IMG/VR virus record: IMGVR_UViG_3300009285_001672 | Location: 1-36,608 of that record | DNA from: a virus | Reading direction: 5' to 3' (one strand) | Length of the DNA stretch: 36,608 nucleotides | In this document: positions 1-5,643 of the stretch, one piece after another | How the letters are laid out: each line of letters begins with the position of its first letter | Position numbering within the stretch: the stretch's first letter is position 1 | Program-made: the position numbers and the translations under genes | Notes under the pieces: model-generated | The model's input: the letters and a program-made list of their open reading frames with translations, nothing else | What the model was told of the DNA's origin: nothing | Databases searched by the model: none

Positions 1-2
1 CC

Positions 3-18
3 ATGAAACCTCTCCTCC
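3..18 (+). repeat. 16-bp direct repeat, copy 1
   Basis: ATGAAACCTCTCCTCC recurs exactly at 430-445, where it starts the lipoprotein gene. The copy at 3 starts an 18-codon frame ending at TAG 57-59 and overlapping the gene at 41. It may be the start of a degenerated gene or a shared leader. Confidence 0.5.
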
Positions 19-40
19 CACTTCTTTCCAATCCCCCATC

Positions 41-433
41 ATGTCCAAGCCTATCGTAGATCGAGTAGACAGCATCCTCTCCATGCTGGAGTCTTCCCTA
101 AAGCAGGCAGGTACGTTTTCTGTGAAGCAAGCTCCCGATGTTATCCAACAGCTTCTAAAGTGGACGGTTGTGCAGAGCATCATAGGGATAGTCTTCTCGC
201 CACTGATTCTCATTCCTACTTGTATTATATGGAATATCCATCGTGTCTATATGCAACAGTGTGGTGCATATGATTATTGCGGTGAGGCTTTCGCGATCAC
301 TCACCTTCTCTACATACCGTTGGTAATTGGCACTGGACTATGGTTCATCCAGTCACTTTCAGAACTCATCAAAGTGACGATTGCCCCAAAGCTATTCCTT
401 CTTGAACACATTGCTTCTCAAGCCAAGAAATGA
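41..433 (+). CDS. Two-TM membrane protein, unknown function
   Basis: 130 residues. A soluble amphipathic N-terminus (about 1-45) is followed by two hydrophobic segments (about 48-70 and 90-110) and a basic C-terminus ending AKK, so an inner-membrane protein is likely. The stop overlaps the next start (ATGA at 430). A C/T-rich tract ending in CCCCCATC precedes the ATG and there is no Shine-Dalgarno site. I do not recognise a family; a phage membrane or host-interaction protein is inferred only from position in a train of small accessory genes. Confidence 0.7.
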   Translation: MSKPIVDRVDSILSMLESSLKQAGTFSVKQAPDVIQQLLKWTVVQSIIGIVFSPLILIPTCIIWNIHRVYMQQCGAYDYCGEAFAITHLLYIPLVIGTGLWFIQSLSELIKVTIAPKLFLLEHIASQAKK

Positions 434-445
434 AACCTCTCCTCC
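430..445 (+). repeat. 16-bp direct repeat, copy 2
   Basis: Identical to 3-18; used here as start and first codons of the lipoprotein gene. Confidence 0.5.
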
Positions 446-681
446 TCCTATCGGCTCTGCTCCTTGTAGGGTGCTCCTCTGCGAAGGACAACCGTGTTGC
501 TATCCTCCTACAATATGCGCACTGCCAACATGTTCTCTTTGAGGAAACAAACAACTTCAATCACGCGACATGGCTCTGCGATGACATCTTCTGGGCTGAC
601 TTCTGTGTTATCTATCCTCGTAATCCTCGGTGTTATGGGAAACACAAGATCGGTTGTGCTCCCTCCTCTCCTCTCCCATGA
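430..681 (+). CDS. Small lipoprotein with lipobox
   Basis: 83 residues. Short K-containing n-region, Leu-rich core (residues 3-12) and lipobox LVGC with the acceptor Cys at about residue 15, followed by Ser-Ser, so a signal-peptidase II lipoprotein is predicted. The mature part has five more Cys, suggesting disulfides outside the cytoplasm. It overlaps both neighbours by ATGA. The C-terminus APSSPLP is encoded by the C/T-rich leader of the next gene. Superinfection exclusion or an outer spanin are possible roles; neither is shown. Confidence 0.7.
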   Translation: MKPLLLLSALLLVGCSSAKDNRVAILLQYAHCQHVLFEETNNFNHATWLCDDIFWADFCVIYPRNPRCYGKHKIGCAPSSPLP

Positions 682-845
682 TCAACAGCATCTTCTCTCC
701 AACGAAAGCACTCTACTTCACTCTCGGCTTCATTCTCGCCTCCTTTCTAGCTACTCAAGAGACAATCCACGCAGATCAGGAGCAGTCATACTACACCGGC
801 TTCGTAGACGGTAAGGCACACTGCAATTCCCCTGCGTTTCCATAA
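678..845 (+). CDS. Small exported or membrane-anchored protein
   Basis: 55 residues from the ATG that overlaps the previous stop. Hydrophobic segment at about residues 10-25 (LYFTLGFILASFLA) followed by a polar tail with YYTGFVDGKAHC. It looks like an uncleaved signal anchor or a signal peptide with a short mature peptide. The leader is a long C/T tract ending CTCTCCC. A longer in-frame start at 630 exists but runs out of frame through the lipoprotein gene and is rejected. Function unknown. Confidence 0.6.
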   Translation: MINSIFSPTKALYFTLGFILASFLATQETIHADQEQSYYTGFVDGKAHCNSPAFP

Positions 846-871
846 CATCACTATTTCTTTCCCCCTTACTC

Positions 872-1270
872 ATGGCAAACGACACCGATGAATCCTCCCG
901 TTTCAAAGATAACGGTGACGGCACTATTCTCGATACGCAGACGAATCTCCTCTGGCAGAAGGACTTCGGCCCCGAGCTTCCATGGCAGGGGGCAATGGAC
1001 TACGCAAAAGAGAATAGGGGCAACCTCCATGGCAAAGGTTGGAGACTTCCCACAGTAAAGGAACTTCAATCTCTTGTGGATTATGAGAATGGATCAGCAG
1101 AGCTAAAGAGATTCTTCTCGGGCGTCAGTCGCAGTTACTGGTCCGCCACGACGCTATCGGACAGTACGACCACCGCGTGGCTCGTGTATCTCTCCTATGG
1201 CTTCACGGCCACCAATGGGAAGACGGATGCGAACGTCGTGCGTTGCGTCCGTTCCCCCCTCCCCCAATGA
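872..1270 (+). CDS. DUF1566 / Lcl C-terminal-domain protein (C-type-lectin-like fold)
   Basis: 132 residues. Nearly the whole protein matches the DUF1566/Lcl pattern: F-KDNGDGTILDTQTNLLWQK near residues 11-29, GWRLPTVKEL near 52-61, SYWSAT near 90-95 and a closing VVRCVR near the end. This fold is used by surface adhesins and by many variable proteins of diversity-generating retroelements. No signal peptide is seen. The start has a C/T leader (TTTCCCCCTTACTC) and no SD. It sits in an accessory train with membrane and lipoprotein genes, so a cell-surface or virion-tip binding role is inferred. The family call is from remembered motifs. Confidence 0.8.
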   Translation: MANDTDESSRFKDNGDGTILDTQTNLLWQKDFGPELPWQGAMDYAKENRGNLHGKGWRLPTVKELQSLVDYENGSAELKRFFSGVSRSYWSATTLSDSTTTAWLVYLSYGFTATNGKTDANVVRCVRSPLPQ

Positions 1271-1491
1271 CACACTCTGAGACACCATCGGCCTCCACAG
1301 GAGCGGGAGAGAAGATAAAAAAGCTCGAAGATACTTTGGCTATGGAGCAGGAGCAGTATCGTGTTGCCTTAGAGTATCCCACAAATACCCCGCAGTATTA
1401 CAGAGCACTGTCGGCTCATGGAGAACGAATAGCGAAGATGCAAAAGGAACTTGAAACGCTGAAAGCCCTCTCCCCCCTCCTCCCAGAATGA
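1267..1491 (+). CDS. Small coiled-coil protein
   Basis: 74 residues starting at the ATG overlapping the DUF1566 stop. Polar N-terminus, then EKIKKLEDTLAMEQEQYRVALE and a C-terminal helix rich in Lys/Glu (KMQKELETLKAL), typical of a short two-helix coiled coil. The tail SPLLPE is encoded by the next gene's C/T leader. The octamer CCATCGGC lies at codons 7-9. Longer in-frame start at 1177 lies inside the DUF1566 gene and is rejected. Function unknown. Confidence 0.6.
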   Translation: MTHSETPSASTGAGEKIKKLEDTLAMEQEQYRVALEYPTNTPQYYRALSAHGERIAKMQKELETLKALSPLLPE

Positions 1492-1622
1492 CCACCCCTC
1501 AGTCTCCCATCGGCCATTACAAGGATGAAGATTACGGCATAGAACTTCTTGTCCGTTTCATTGTGTGGATTGTGCCACTCTACTATCGGTTCTATCTCTT
1601 CTGTAAAAGGCATGACTTCTGA
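1488..1622 (+). CDS. Very small hydrophobic protein (44 aa)
   Basis: ATGA overlap with the previous gene and a C/T-rich upstream tract. 44 residues: polar start with TTPQSPIGHY, then one hydrophobic aromatic segment LLVRFIVWIVPLYYRFYLF and a basic end KRHDF, so a single-TM micro-protein. The octamer CCATCGGC lies in codons 7-9. It overlaps the next gene by 11 nt. Coding status is inferred from overlap architecture and the TM pattern; function unknown. Confidence 0.5.
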   Translation: MTTPQSPIGHYKDEDYGIELLVRFIVWIVPLYYRFYLFCKRHDF

Positions 1623-2310
1623 CCCCTCTCCCATCGGCCTTAGTTCTTGTTGCGGTGCCCCTGTCACCACGCAATGCGGGGAAGACTTCGGGCATAGTGA
1701 TGATGCTGTGACCTGCTGGCATGAATGCAGCGCGTGTCATAATCCATGCGATGTGCGAGAATCTGCATCTGCGGGTTCATTGAAAGGTCACGTTGGCGAA
1801 AGCCAGCCCCTTGATCTGGCCAGCTTCCCGAAAGGGAGTGGAGTCGAAGACAGTGCGCCCGCAGATTCAGGTGCTCCATCGGCTCTCTCAGAACTCAGCA
1901 AGCAACCAAAGACGAAAGAGTTTCCCCCTATTAAAGAAGACAAGAACTTCCCCAAGTTGTTACAGGCATTGGCGAAAGAGGATTCATGTTCTCCCATCGG
2001 CTTGAAGGCGAAGGAAGGAGAATCCTTTTTACGAAACATCCTTGAGGAGTTCGCAGAATCCATAGACTGCCAAGGGGCTGGCGATGGCGACTATGATCGT
2101 GCTATGTCCAAACTCCTTCCTATCGTAGACAAATGTCAGGAGCTAGAGGAGAGACTACGGAAGGCAGAAGAGAAGTTGAGGATAGCGGTGGAGGCGTTGG
2201 AGTTCATCGTGAATCTTGAACGCATGACTTTCGCAGAATGCACAGATGCAGAAAACATAATGAGTAAAGCCAAGGACGCTCTTTCTCGCATTTCCCCTCC
2301 TGCATTATGA
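1612..2310 (+). CDS. Zinc-ribbon plus coiled-coil phage protein
   Basis: 232 residues from the ATG at 1612 (the frame is open to 1549 but that part overlaps the 44-aa gene). The N-terminus holds a zinc-ribbon pattern often seen in small phage proteins: CCGAPV at 13-18, then CWHECSACHNPCD at about 35-47. The middle (50-125) is Pro/Ser/Lys-rich and disordered-looking. A C-terminal helix at about 175-210 (ELEERLRKAEEKLRIAVEALE) is a coiled coil. SPIGL occurs twice (near residues 6 and 127), each encoded by the CCATCGGC octamer. A DNA/RNA-binding or scaffold-like early protein is inferred. Confidence 0.75.
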   Translation: MTSDPSPIGLSSCCGAPVTTQCGEDFGHSDDAVTCWHECSACHNPCDVRESASAGSLKGHVGESQPLDLASFPKGSGVEDSAPADSGAPSALSELSKQPKTKEFPPIKEDKNFPKLLQALAKEDSCSPIGLKAKEGESFLRNILEEFAESIDCQGAGDGDYDRAMSKLLPIVDKCQELEERLRKAEEKLRIAVEALEFIVNLERMTFAECTDAENIMSKAKDALSRISPPAL

Positions 2311-2591
2311 CCACTCTTGAATCTGTTACGGCGAAGATTGAGAAAGCAGTCCCAGATGCAGGGTTTTGGATGAAGGAGCGCCCGATTGATTTCACCCTTG
2401 AGGATGTTCTGTTGGCACTCAGAAACCGAAAAGGAGGATGTGCCACTGTCACGGAAGGCGGTCTGTTTTCCTACGAGAATTATGCGACCTTTGAAACAAA
2501 TGAATCATGCTGGATTATCGGGAAACCCCTATCCGAGCAGAGCGAAGAAACCCTCTCCTTCTTGGATTCTCTTCTCCCTCCTATCGAATGA
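2307..2591 (+). CDS. Conserved phage protein, unknown function
   Basis: 94 residues, acidic, predicted alpha/beta. The pattern FTLEDVLLALRNR (about 29-41) plus IIGKPLSEQSEETLSFLDSLL at the C-terminus resembles small hypothetical proteins found in early regions of many phages (the KPLSEQSEETI-F pattern is familiar to me, with no function attached). ATGA overlaps on both sides; upstream C/T leader TTTCCCCTCCTGCATT. Confidence 0.7.
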   Translation: MTTLESVTAKIEKAVPDAGFWMKERPIDFTLEDVLLALRNRKGGCATVTEGGLFSYENYATFETNESCWIIGKPLSEQSEETLSFLDSLLPPIE

Positions 2592-2920
2592 CTTCACCCA
2601 CAGCTCGCTCACTGGCCTTGCTCCGCAAGAGAGGCATGATCGCGGAAGTGGTCGAGCGTTGGATTCCTCGGGCCTTCGTTCGCAAGGATTTCATAGGCTG
2701 TATCGACATCCTTGCTTTTGCCAAAAACGGGGCTGAGAGCGGCGTAATCGGTATCCAGGCTACCTCCCTAGCCAACGTGTCTCATCGCGTGGCTAAAGCG
2801 AAAGCTAGCCCATTGCTGCCCCACTGGCTTCAGGCGGGGAACCGCTTTGCCGTCCACGGGTGGGGAAAGAAGAAGAACCGTTGGACTTGTAAGGAAGTAT
2901 CTTTTCCTCTATCAGCATGA
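2588..2920 (+). CDS. PD-(D/E)XK-like putative nuclease
   Basis: 110 residues from the ATG at 2588 (a longer frame to 2507 overlaps the previous gene). The arrangement is R-K-DFIGCIDILAFAKNG followed by GVIGIQATS, a helix (HRVAKAKASPLLPHWLQAG) and FAVHGWGKKKNRWTCKEVSF. This matches a widespread small phage family with a PD-(D/E)XK/VRR-NUC-like core, in which D of CIDILAF and the Q-A-T position occupy the usual (D/E)-X-K slots; here the motif reads QAT rather than EXK. It lies directly before a NinB-like gene, so a role in recombination or DNA repair is likely. Confidence 0.65.
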   Translation: MTSPTARSLALLRKRGMIAEVVERWIPRAFVRKDFIGCIDILAFAKNGAESGVIGIQATSLANVSHRVAKAKASPLLPHWLQAGNRFAVHGWGKKKNRWTCKEVSFPLSA

Positions 2921-3303
2921 CCGTTCTCGTCTGCCCCGTCACGGCTGGTGTTATCCAACTAAGCACGCACGACCGCCACTACGTCGCCACTTGGCATTGC
3001 GACGAGGTGAAGATCGAGCCGTACAAGGACAAGCGGGATCGCACCCTCCGGCAAAACTCCTATCTGTGGGGCGTCGTCTATACGATCATCGCCGCCGAAA
3101 CCGGCCACACCACCGAGGAGATCCACGAGTGGTGCAAGTGGCACTTTCTCCCGCGTCGCTACGTCACGGTCGGATCGAAGACGTGCGAGGCAGCCAAGAG
3201 CACCACGACGCTCTCCACCGATGAGTTTTCAAAGTACGTTGAGCAGGTGAGAGCGTTCGCAGGGGCAGAGCTTTCAATTTCCATCCCAGACCCGCAGCCA
3301 TGA
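2917..3303 (+). CDS. NinB-like recombination protein
   Basis: 128 residues. The core KRDRTLRQNSYLWGVVYTII, the following GHTTEEIHEWCKWHFLPRR and the late STTTLSTDEFSKYVEQVRAFA plus SISIPDP closely follow the NinB/ORF-family architecture, a single-stranded-DNA-binding recombination mediator of lambda-like phages. No signal sequence, so cytoplasmic. ATGA overlaps with both neighbours place it in one translational unit with the putative nuclease and the HNH protein. Family call from motif memory. Confidence 0.75.
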   Translation: MTVLVCPVTAGVIQLSTHDRHYVATWHCDEVKIEPYKDKRDRTLRQNSYLWGVVYTIIAAETGHTTEEIHEWCKWHFLPRRYVTVGSKTCEAAKSTTTLSTDEFSKYVEQVRAFAGAELSISIPDPQP

Positions 3304-3776
3304 CTCGCATCCCTATCGCCTCAGATCGGCAGAACTTCTCCCAGTATCATTTACAAGATCATGTTCCTTTCTCAATATGGCTCTCCCTATTCCTAAGCCT
3401 ACCAAACACGATAGACCGAATGAGCGAAGAAAAAGAATTATCAGAAGGAAAGACAAGGCTTTTCAGATGGAGCGAAAGGGAAGGTGTGTGGCTTGCGGTT
3501 CCACAGGAGCAACAGTCAAGCACCACCGCAAACGCCGAAGGTTTATTGCTACAAGATGGACAGAAGGAAACGTATGGGAACTCTGCTTGCCCTGCCATAC
3601 CGAAGTCCACGCGAATGGGGAGAAAGCCTTTGTGGAAAGACATCCCATGCTCAAGATGCAACGCAAGGATGGCGTATGCACAGGGGCTGTGTAAGGCGTG
3701 TTACAACTCAGACCATCGTTATGATAATCTTACCGTTCAACAATACACTGCCAAGCATTTCCCCCGCATGGCATGA
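3300..3776 (+). CDS. Frame with C-terminal zinc ribbon, overlapping the HNH gene
   Basis: 158-residue frame starting at an ATGA overlap with the NinB-like gene. Only its ends look coding: the last ~50 residues contain CSRCNARMAYAQGLCKACY, a good CxxC-x(11)-CxxC zinc ribbon, while residues ~26-105 lie over the HNH gene in another frame and are low-complexity. A shorter gene starting at ATG 3615 or TTG 3630 would explain the zinc ribbon. Start therefore uncertain; the CCTATCGCC motif near the 3300 start resembles those of neighbouring genes. Confidence 0.45.
   Translation: MTRIPIASDRQNFSQYHLQDHVPFSIWLSLFLSLPNTIDRMSEEKELSEGKTRLFRWSEREGVWLAVPQEQQSSTTANAEGLLLQDGQKETYGNSACPAIPKSTRMGRKPLWKDIPCSRCNARMAYAQGLCKACYNSDHRYDNLTVQQYTAKHFPRMA
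3377..3694 (+). CDS. HNH endonuclease
   Basis: 105 residues. Very basic N-terminus, then a zinc-binding/HNH layout: C37-x2-C40, H49-H50 with RKRR, C70-x2-C73-H74 and H78, followed by NGEKAFVERHP. This fits the treble-clef HNH nuclease fold used by phage homing endonucleases and packaging-associated nicking enzymes. Preceded by a C/T stretch (TTCCTTTCTCAAT), no SD. It lies inside a longer frame on the same strand (3300-3776), whose zinc-ribbon end overlaps its last 80 nt. Confidence 0.7.
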   Translation: MALPIPKPTKHDRPNERRKRIIRRKDKAFQMERKGRCVACGSTGATVKHHRKRRRFIATRWTEGNVWELCLPCHTEVHANGEKAFVERHPMLKMQRKDGVCTGAV

Positions 3777-4111
3777 CCGACCAACTATCCATCTTCCCGT
3801 CCTTCAGTTCAGTTGTTGCAAAAAATGCACGAACTGATTTCACAGCCAAGGAACTGACCGACGAGGCCATAGAGAGAGCAGGAGAACACGCCAACAAGGA
3901 GTGGCGAAAGGCCGCAAGGGATGCCGTCGTGGAAGTCGCTACAAAGAACCGAGATCTTCTCTTTCGTCTCCTACTGCTCGTCGGGCGTTTGCTTTGGCGT
4001 ACCGTAAAAGGGTTTCTAAGGATGCTATCGTGTCGTAGACCTTCCTCCGCTCGTCCTCACTCCAACGGGTCATTGACTCCGAAACCACCTCACTCCCCCG
4101 TTCGGAACTGA
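3773..4111 (+). CDS. Small phage protein, C-terminus doubtful
   Basis: 112 residues, ATGA overlap with the upstream frame. Residues ~1-62 look like a real helical domain (FTAKELTDEAIERAGEHANKEWRKAARDAVVEVATKNRD, split over two helices), a pattern seen in small early phage proteins. From ~residue 63 the sequence becomes Leu/Arg-rich and then Ser/Pro-rich (SSARPHSNGS), and here it overlaps the convergent gene 3939-4253 by 173 nt. A frameshift or erosion of the original C-terminus is possible. Confidence 0.55.
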   Translation: MTDQLSIFPSFSSVVAKNARTDFTAKELTDEAIERAGEHANKEWRKAARDAVVEVATKNRDLLFRLLLLVGRLLWRTVKGFLRMLSCRRPSSARPHSNGSLTPKPPHSPVRN

Positions 4112-4253
4112 CGTGGGGATTTGAAGAGCAAACGTATTCCACCCAATGGGGAAACATATTCTGGCAGTTGTTCAACTTCTCTTGAAACTTGAGCTGTAAC
4201 GCGGCCACGATACGGTGGTGCATCCGTTCCATCGTTTCGTAGATGTCATCCAA
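3939..4253 (-). CDS. Helical protein at the end of the lysis cassette; start unclear
   Basis: 104 residues from a TTG codon. Amphipathic helices throughout (LLDDIYETMERMHHRIV, FQEKLNN, SEDERRKVYDTIASLETLLRYAK). The frame stays open and coding-like for about 16 codons upstream (reading ISNSELWSSIHTEASRSL) without an ATG or GTG, ending against the stop of the 45-aa TM gene. A +1 frameshift from that TM frame would give one TM-plus-coiled-coil protein of inner-spanin type. Alternatives: TTG start at 4253, or ATG at 4232. Confidence 0.5.
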   Translation of the reverse strand: MDDIYETMERMHHRIVAALQLKFQEKLNNCQNMFPHWVEYVCSSNPHVSSERGSEVVSESMTRWSEDERRKVYDTIASLETLLRYAKANARRAVGDEREDLGSL

Positions 4254-4323
4254 AAGCGAGCGTGATGCTTCCGTATGAATGGAAGACCACAGCTCGCTGT
4301 TGGAGATATTCCTTTCCGTGCCA

Positions 4324-4461
4324 TCAGCATAGCACCCCCGTCAAGCACCTCGGTTGCGTGAAGAGGAGCACCACGCAGAAGATCGCAAGCATGGCGACAT
4401 GGAGCCATATGTGCATGGCGACCCATTTACCCTGCCAGTCCCACGGAAAGAAGGGACGCAA
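4324..4461 (-). CDS. 45-aa single-TM protein (lysis cassette)
   Basis: Too short for usual ORF cut-offs. It starts with TTG just after the stop of the 57-aa gene (4 nt inside the gap). It reads FFPWDWQGKWVAM, then a TM segment WLHVAMLAIFCVVLLF and a Cys-containing tail QPRCLTGVLC. Position between the holin-like gene and the helical gene suggests a holin, antiholin or spanin anchor. Its stop is interlocked with ATG codons of another frame (ATGCTGATG). Confidence 0.45.
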   Translation of the reverse strand: MRPFFPWDWQGKWVAMHIWLHVAMLAIFCVVLLFTQPRCLTGVLC

Positions 4462-4464
4462 GAG

Positions 4465-4638
4465 TTAGATTGCGAGGCCGTCCTTCGTCACGAGACGAAG
4501 AACCACGTTCACCGCGATCAGGGCGTATGCCTGAAGTTCCGGCGAAATCGCATACCCGTATTGATTCTCCACGAACAAGCAGACGGCGGCGACCAAGTTC
4601 ACCCAGAGAGTTTTTGACTGATACCACTTTTTGCCCAT
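4465..4638 (-). CDS. Small membrane protein, putative holin-like
   Basis: 57 residues, too short for usual ORF cut-offs. ATG at 4638 is preceded by a strong C/T leader (TTTTCCCTCCAATTTCTT). Sequence: basic N-terminus KKWYQSKTLW, TM segment VNLVAAVCLFV, a short loop with ISPELQA, second hydrophobic stretch YALIAVNVVL and end RLVTKDGLAI. The SKTLW...PELQA...NVVLRLVTK pattern is typical of a small protein found next to phage endolysins. Directly downstream of the amidase gene, hence lysis-cassette membership. Confidence 0.7.
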   Translation of the reverse strand: MGKKWYQSKTLWVNLVAAVCLFVENQYGYAISPELQAYALIAVNVVLRLVTKDGLAI

Positions 4639-4670
4639 AAGAAATTGGAGGGAAAAGTGCTCTCACTCTA

Positions 4671-5201
4671 TCACAAACCGATCAGCTTTCTCAACCTCTC
4701 AGCCAGTCTCGTCAAGGTGTTCTTCCTCAGTGTGGTCAATTTCCTCTTTTTCTTTGCCTCCTCAGCGGCGTTCAACTGCTCCTTGCGTATATTTACCCTC
4801 TCGACAACGAACGCCTCTGTAAACGCATAGCAGGGGCAAGACGTGGCCTTCACGGAGCTATGCGGAACGATATTCTCGTCAGGAATGCCGTATCTGGCCT
4901 GAAGATTCATGAGAAGCACCGAAAGAGAGTGTATCTGTGCGCCCGTCGGCGTTTCTACCGTGAAGTCCCCCGCCACGCAGACCCCTAAGCTCTTGACGTT
5001 CATTGCTGCATTCCCGCAGTGGTAGCCCACTTTCTCTTCGGGCATCCCGTTCCTCACCTCTGCGTTCTTGTCCACGAAGAAGTGGTACTCCATTCCCCGC
5101 CCCCATTTCTTTTTGTGATACGCCTTCACGCCTTCGTACTGATTCCCCTCTCCGCTGACCGCCGAGTGGTGCAGCACGATGTTGGAAATAGTCCTAGCCA
5201 C
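4671..5201 (-). CDS. N-acetylmuramoyl-L-alanine amidase endolysin (Amidase_2)
   Basis: 176 residues from a GTG overlapping the previous stop (GTGGCTAG); an in-frame TTG at 5237 is the longer alternative. Amidase_2/PGRP fold: IVLHHSAVSG at residues 8-17 (zinc His), EYHFFVD with Tyr39 in the catalytic position, GYHCGNAA at 59-66, GVCVAGDF at 73-80, and PHSSVKATSCPC at 113-124, supplying His and Cys zinc ligands as in T7 lysozyme. It cleaves the MurNAc-L-Ala bond. The C-terminus (about 140-176) is very basic and amphipathic, which may help membrane or wall contact. No signal peptide, so holin-dependent release is expected. Confidence 0.92.
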   Translation of the reverse strand: MARTISNIVLHHSAVSGEGNQYEGVKAYHKKKWGRGMEYHFFVDKNAEVRNGMPEEKVGYHCGNAAMNVKSLGVCVAGDFTVETPTGAQIHSLSVLLMNLQARYGIPDENIVPHSSVKATSCPCYAFTEAFVVERVNIRKEQLNAAEEAKKKRKLTTLRKNTLTRLAERLRKLIGL

Positions 5202-5385
5202 AGCACCCAGAGAGAACGCAATCCAGCACCGACTCAATCCTGTCGTGTTCCTCCTTCGACAATCCCTCTACCTCCAGCTCCGCTCCTATCTGATGCCGGA
5301 CCCATTCGGCCATCGACTGACTTCTGGCCGATACAGCCTCTTGAGCCTTCCCGAGCCAGAACTGGCAGTTTTCGGATTCGATCAT
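5194..5385 (-). CDS. 63-aa acidic helical protein
   Basis: Starts at the ATG overlapping the previous stop (ATGA) and ends overlapping the endolysin start. Residues FWLGKAQEAVSARSQSMAEWVRHQIGAEL then EVEGLSKEEHDRIESVLDCVL form two acidic helices, with CC near the C-terminus. A longer in-frame start at 5472 would run through the upstream gene and is rejected. Unknown function; location in the lysis cassette only. Confidence 0.6.
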   Translation of the reverse strand: MIESENCQFWLGKAQEAVSARSQSMAEWVRHQIGAELEVEGLSKEEHDRIESVLDCVLSGCCG

Positions 5386-5624
5386 CCTATATGGAGTTGA
5401 ATCATGTAGATCATGAATGGAACAACGAAGATCATCATGCACGCCGCAAATCCATACGACCACGCCTTCCACACCTCCAGAGTTTTCACCCTCCCGTTCG
5501 TTAGGGTCACCTTCGTCTCCACCCTCTGCAAGATTTCTTTCAGCACAGCCGTGTCACTTTTCAGGCCATCGACCGCCTCTGAGAAGTAGCTTGCCAGCTT
5601 GTCGAATCCTGATTGCTTGGGCAT
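5382..5624 (-). CDS. Coiled-coil plus C-terminal TM protein (XhlA-like)
   Basis: 80 residues. A soluble N-terminal helix (FDKLASYFSEAVDGLKSDTAVLKEILQRVETKV) is followed by TLTNGRVKTLEVW and one strong TM segment (YGFAACMMIFVVPFMIYMI). This N-in coiled coil with C-terminal TM is the layout of haemolysin XhlA-type proteins encoded before phage holin/endolysin genes. A TACACT box lies 8 nt upstream of the ATG. Confidence 0.7.
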   Translation of the reverse strand: MPKQSGFDKLASYFSEAVDGLKSDTAVLKEILQRVETKVTLTNGRVKTLEVWKAWSYGFAACMMIFVVPFMIYMIQLHIG

Positions 5625-5632
5625 TACCGAAT

Positions 5633-5638
5633 AGTGTA
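5633..5638 (-). promoter_or_regulatory. -10-like box TACACT
   Basis: 8 nt before ATG 5624 of the XhlA-like gene. Confidence 0.4.
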
Positions 5639-5643
5639 GCAGA

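Noticed and set aside
872-1270. Complete diversity-generating retroelement
   Set aside because: Only a target-like gene is present; no reverse transcriptase frame (no YADD-type motif) and no template repeat seen in the window.
4427-4666. Minus-strand 79-aa frame
   Set aside because: Out of frame with the well-formed 57-aa membrane gene 4465-4638, and composition is Arg/Gly/Ser-rich shadow.
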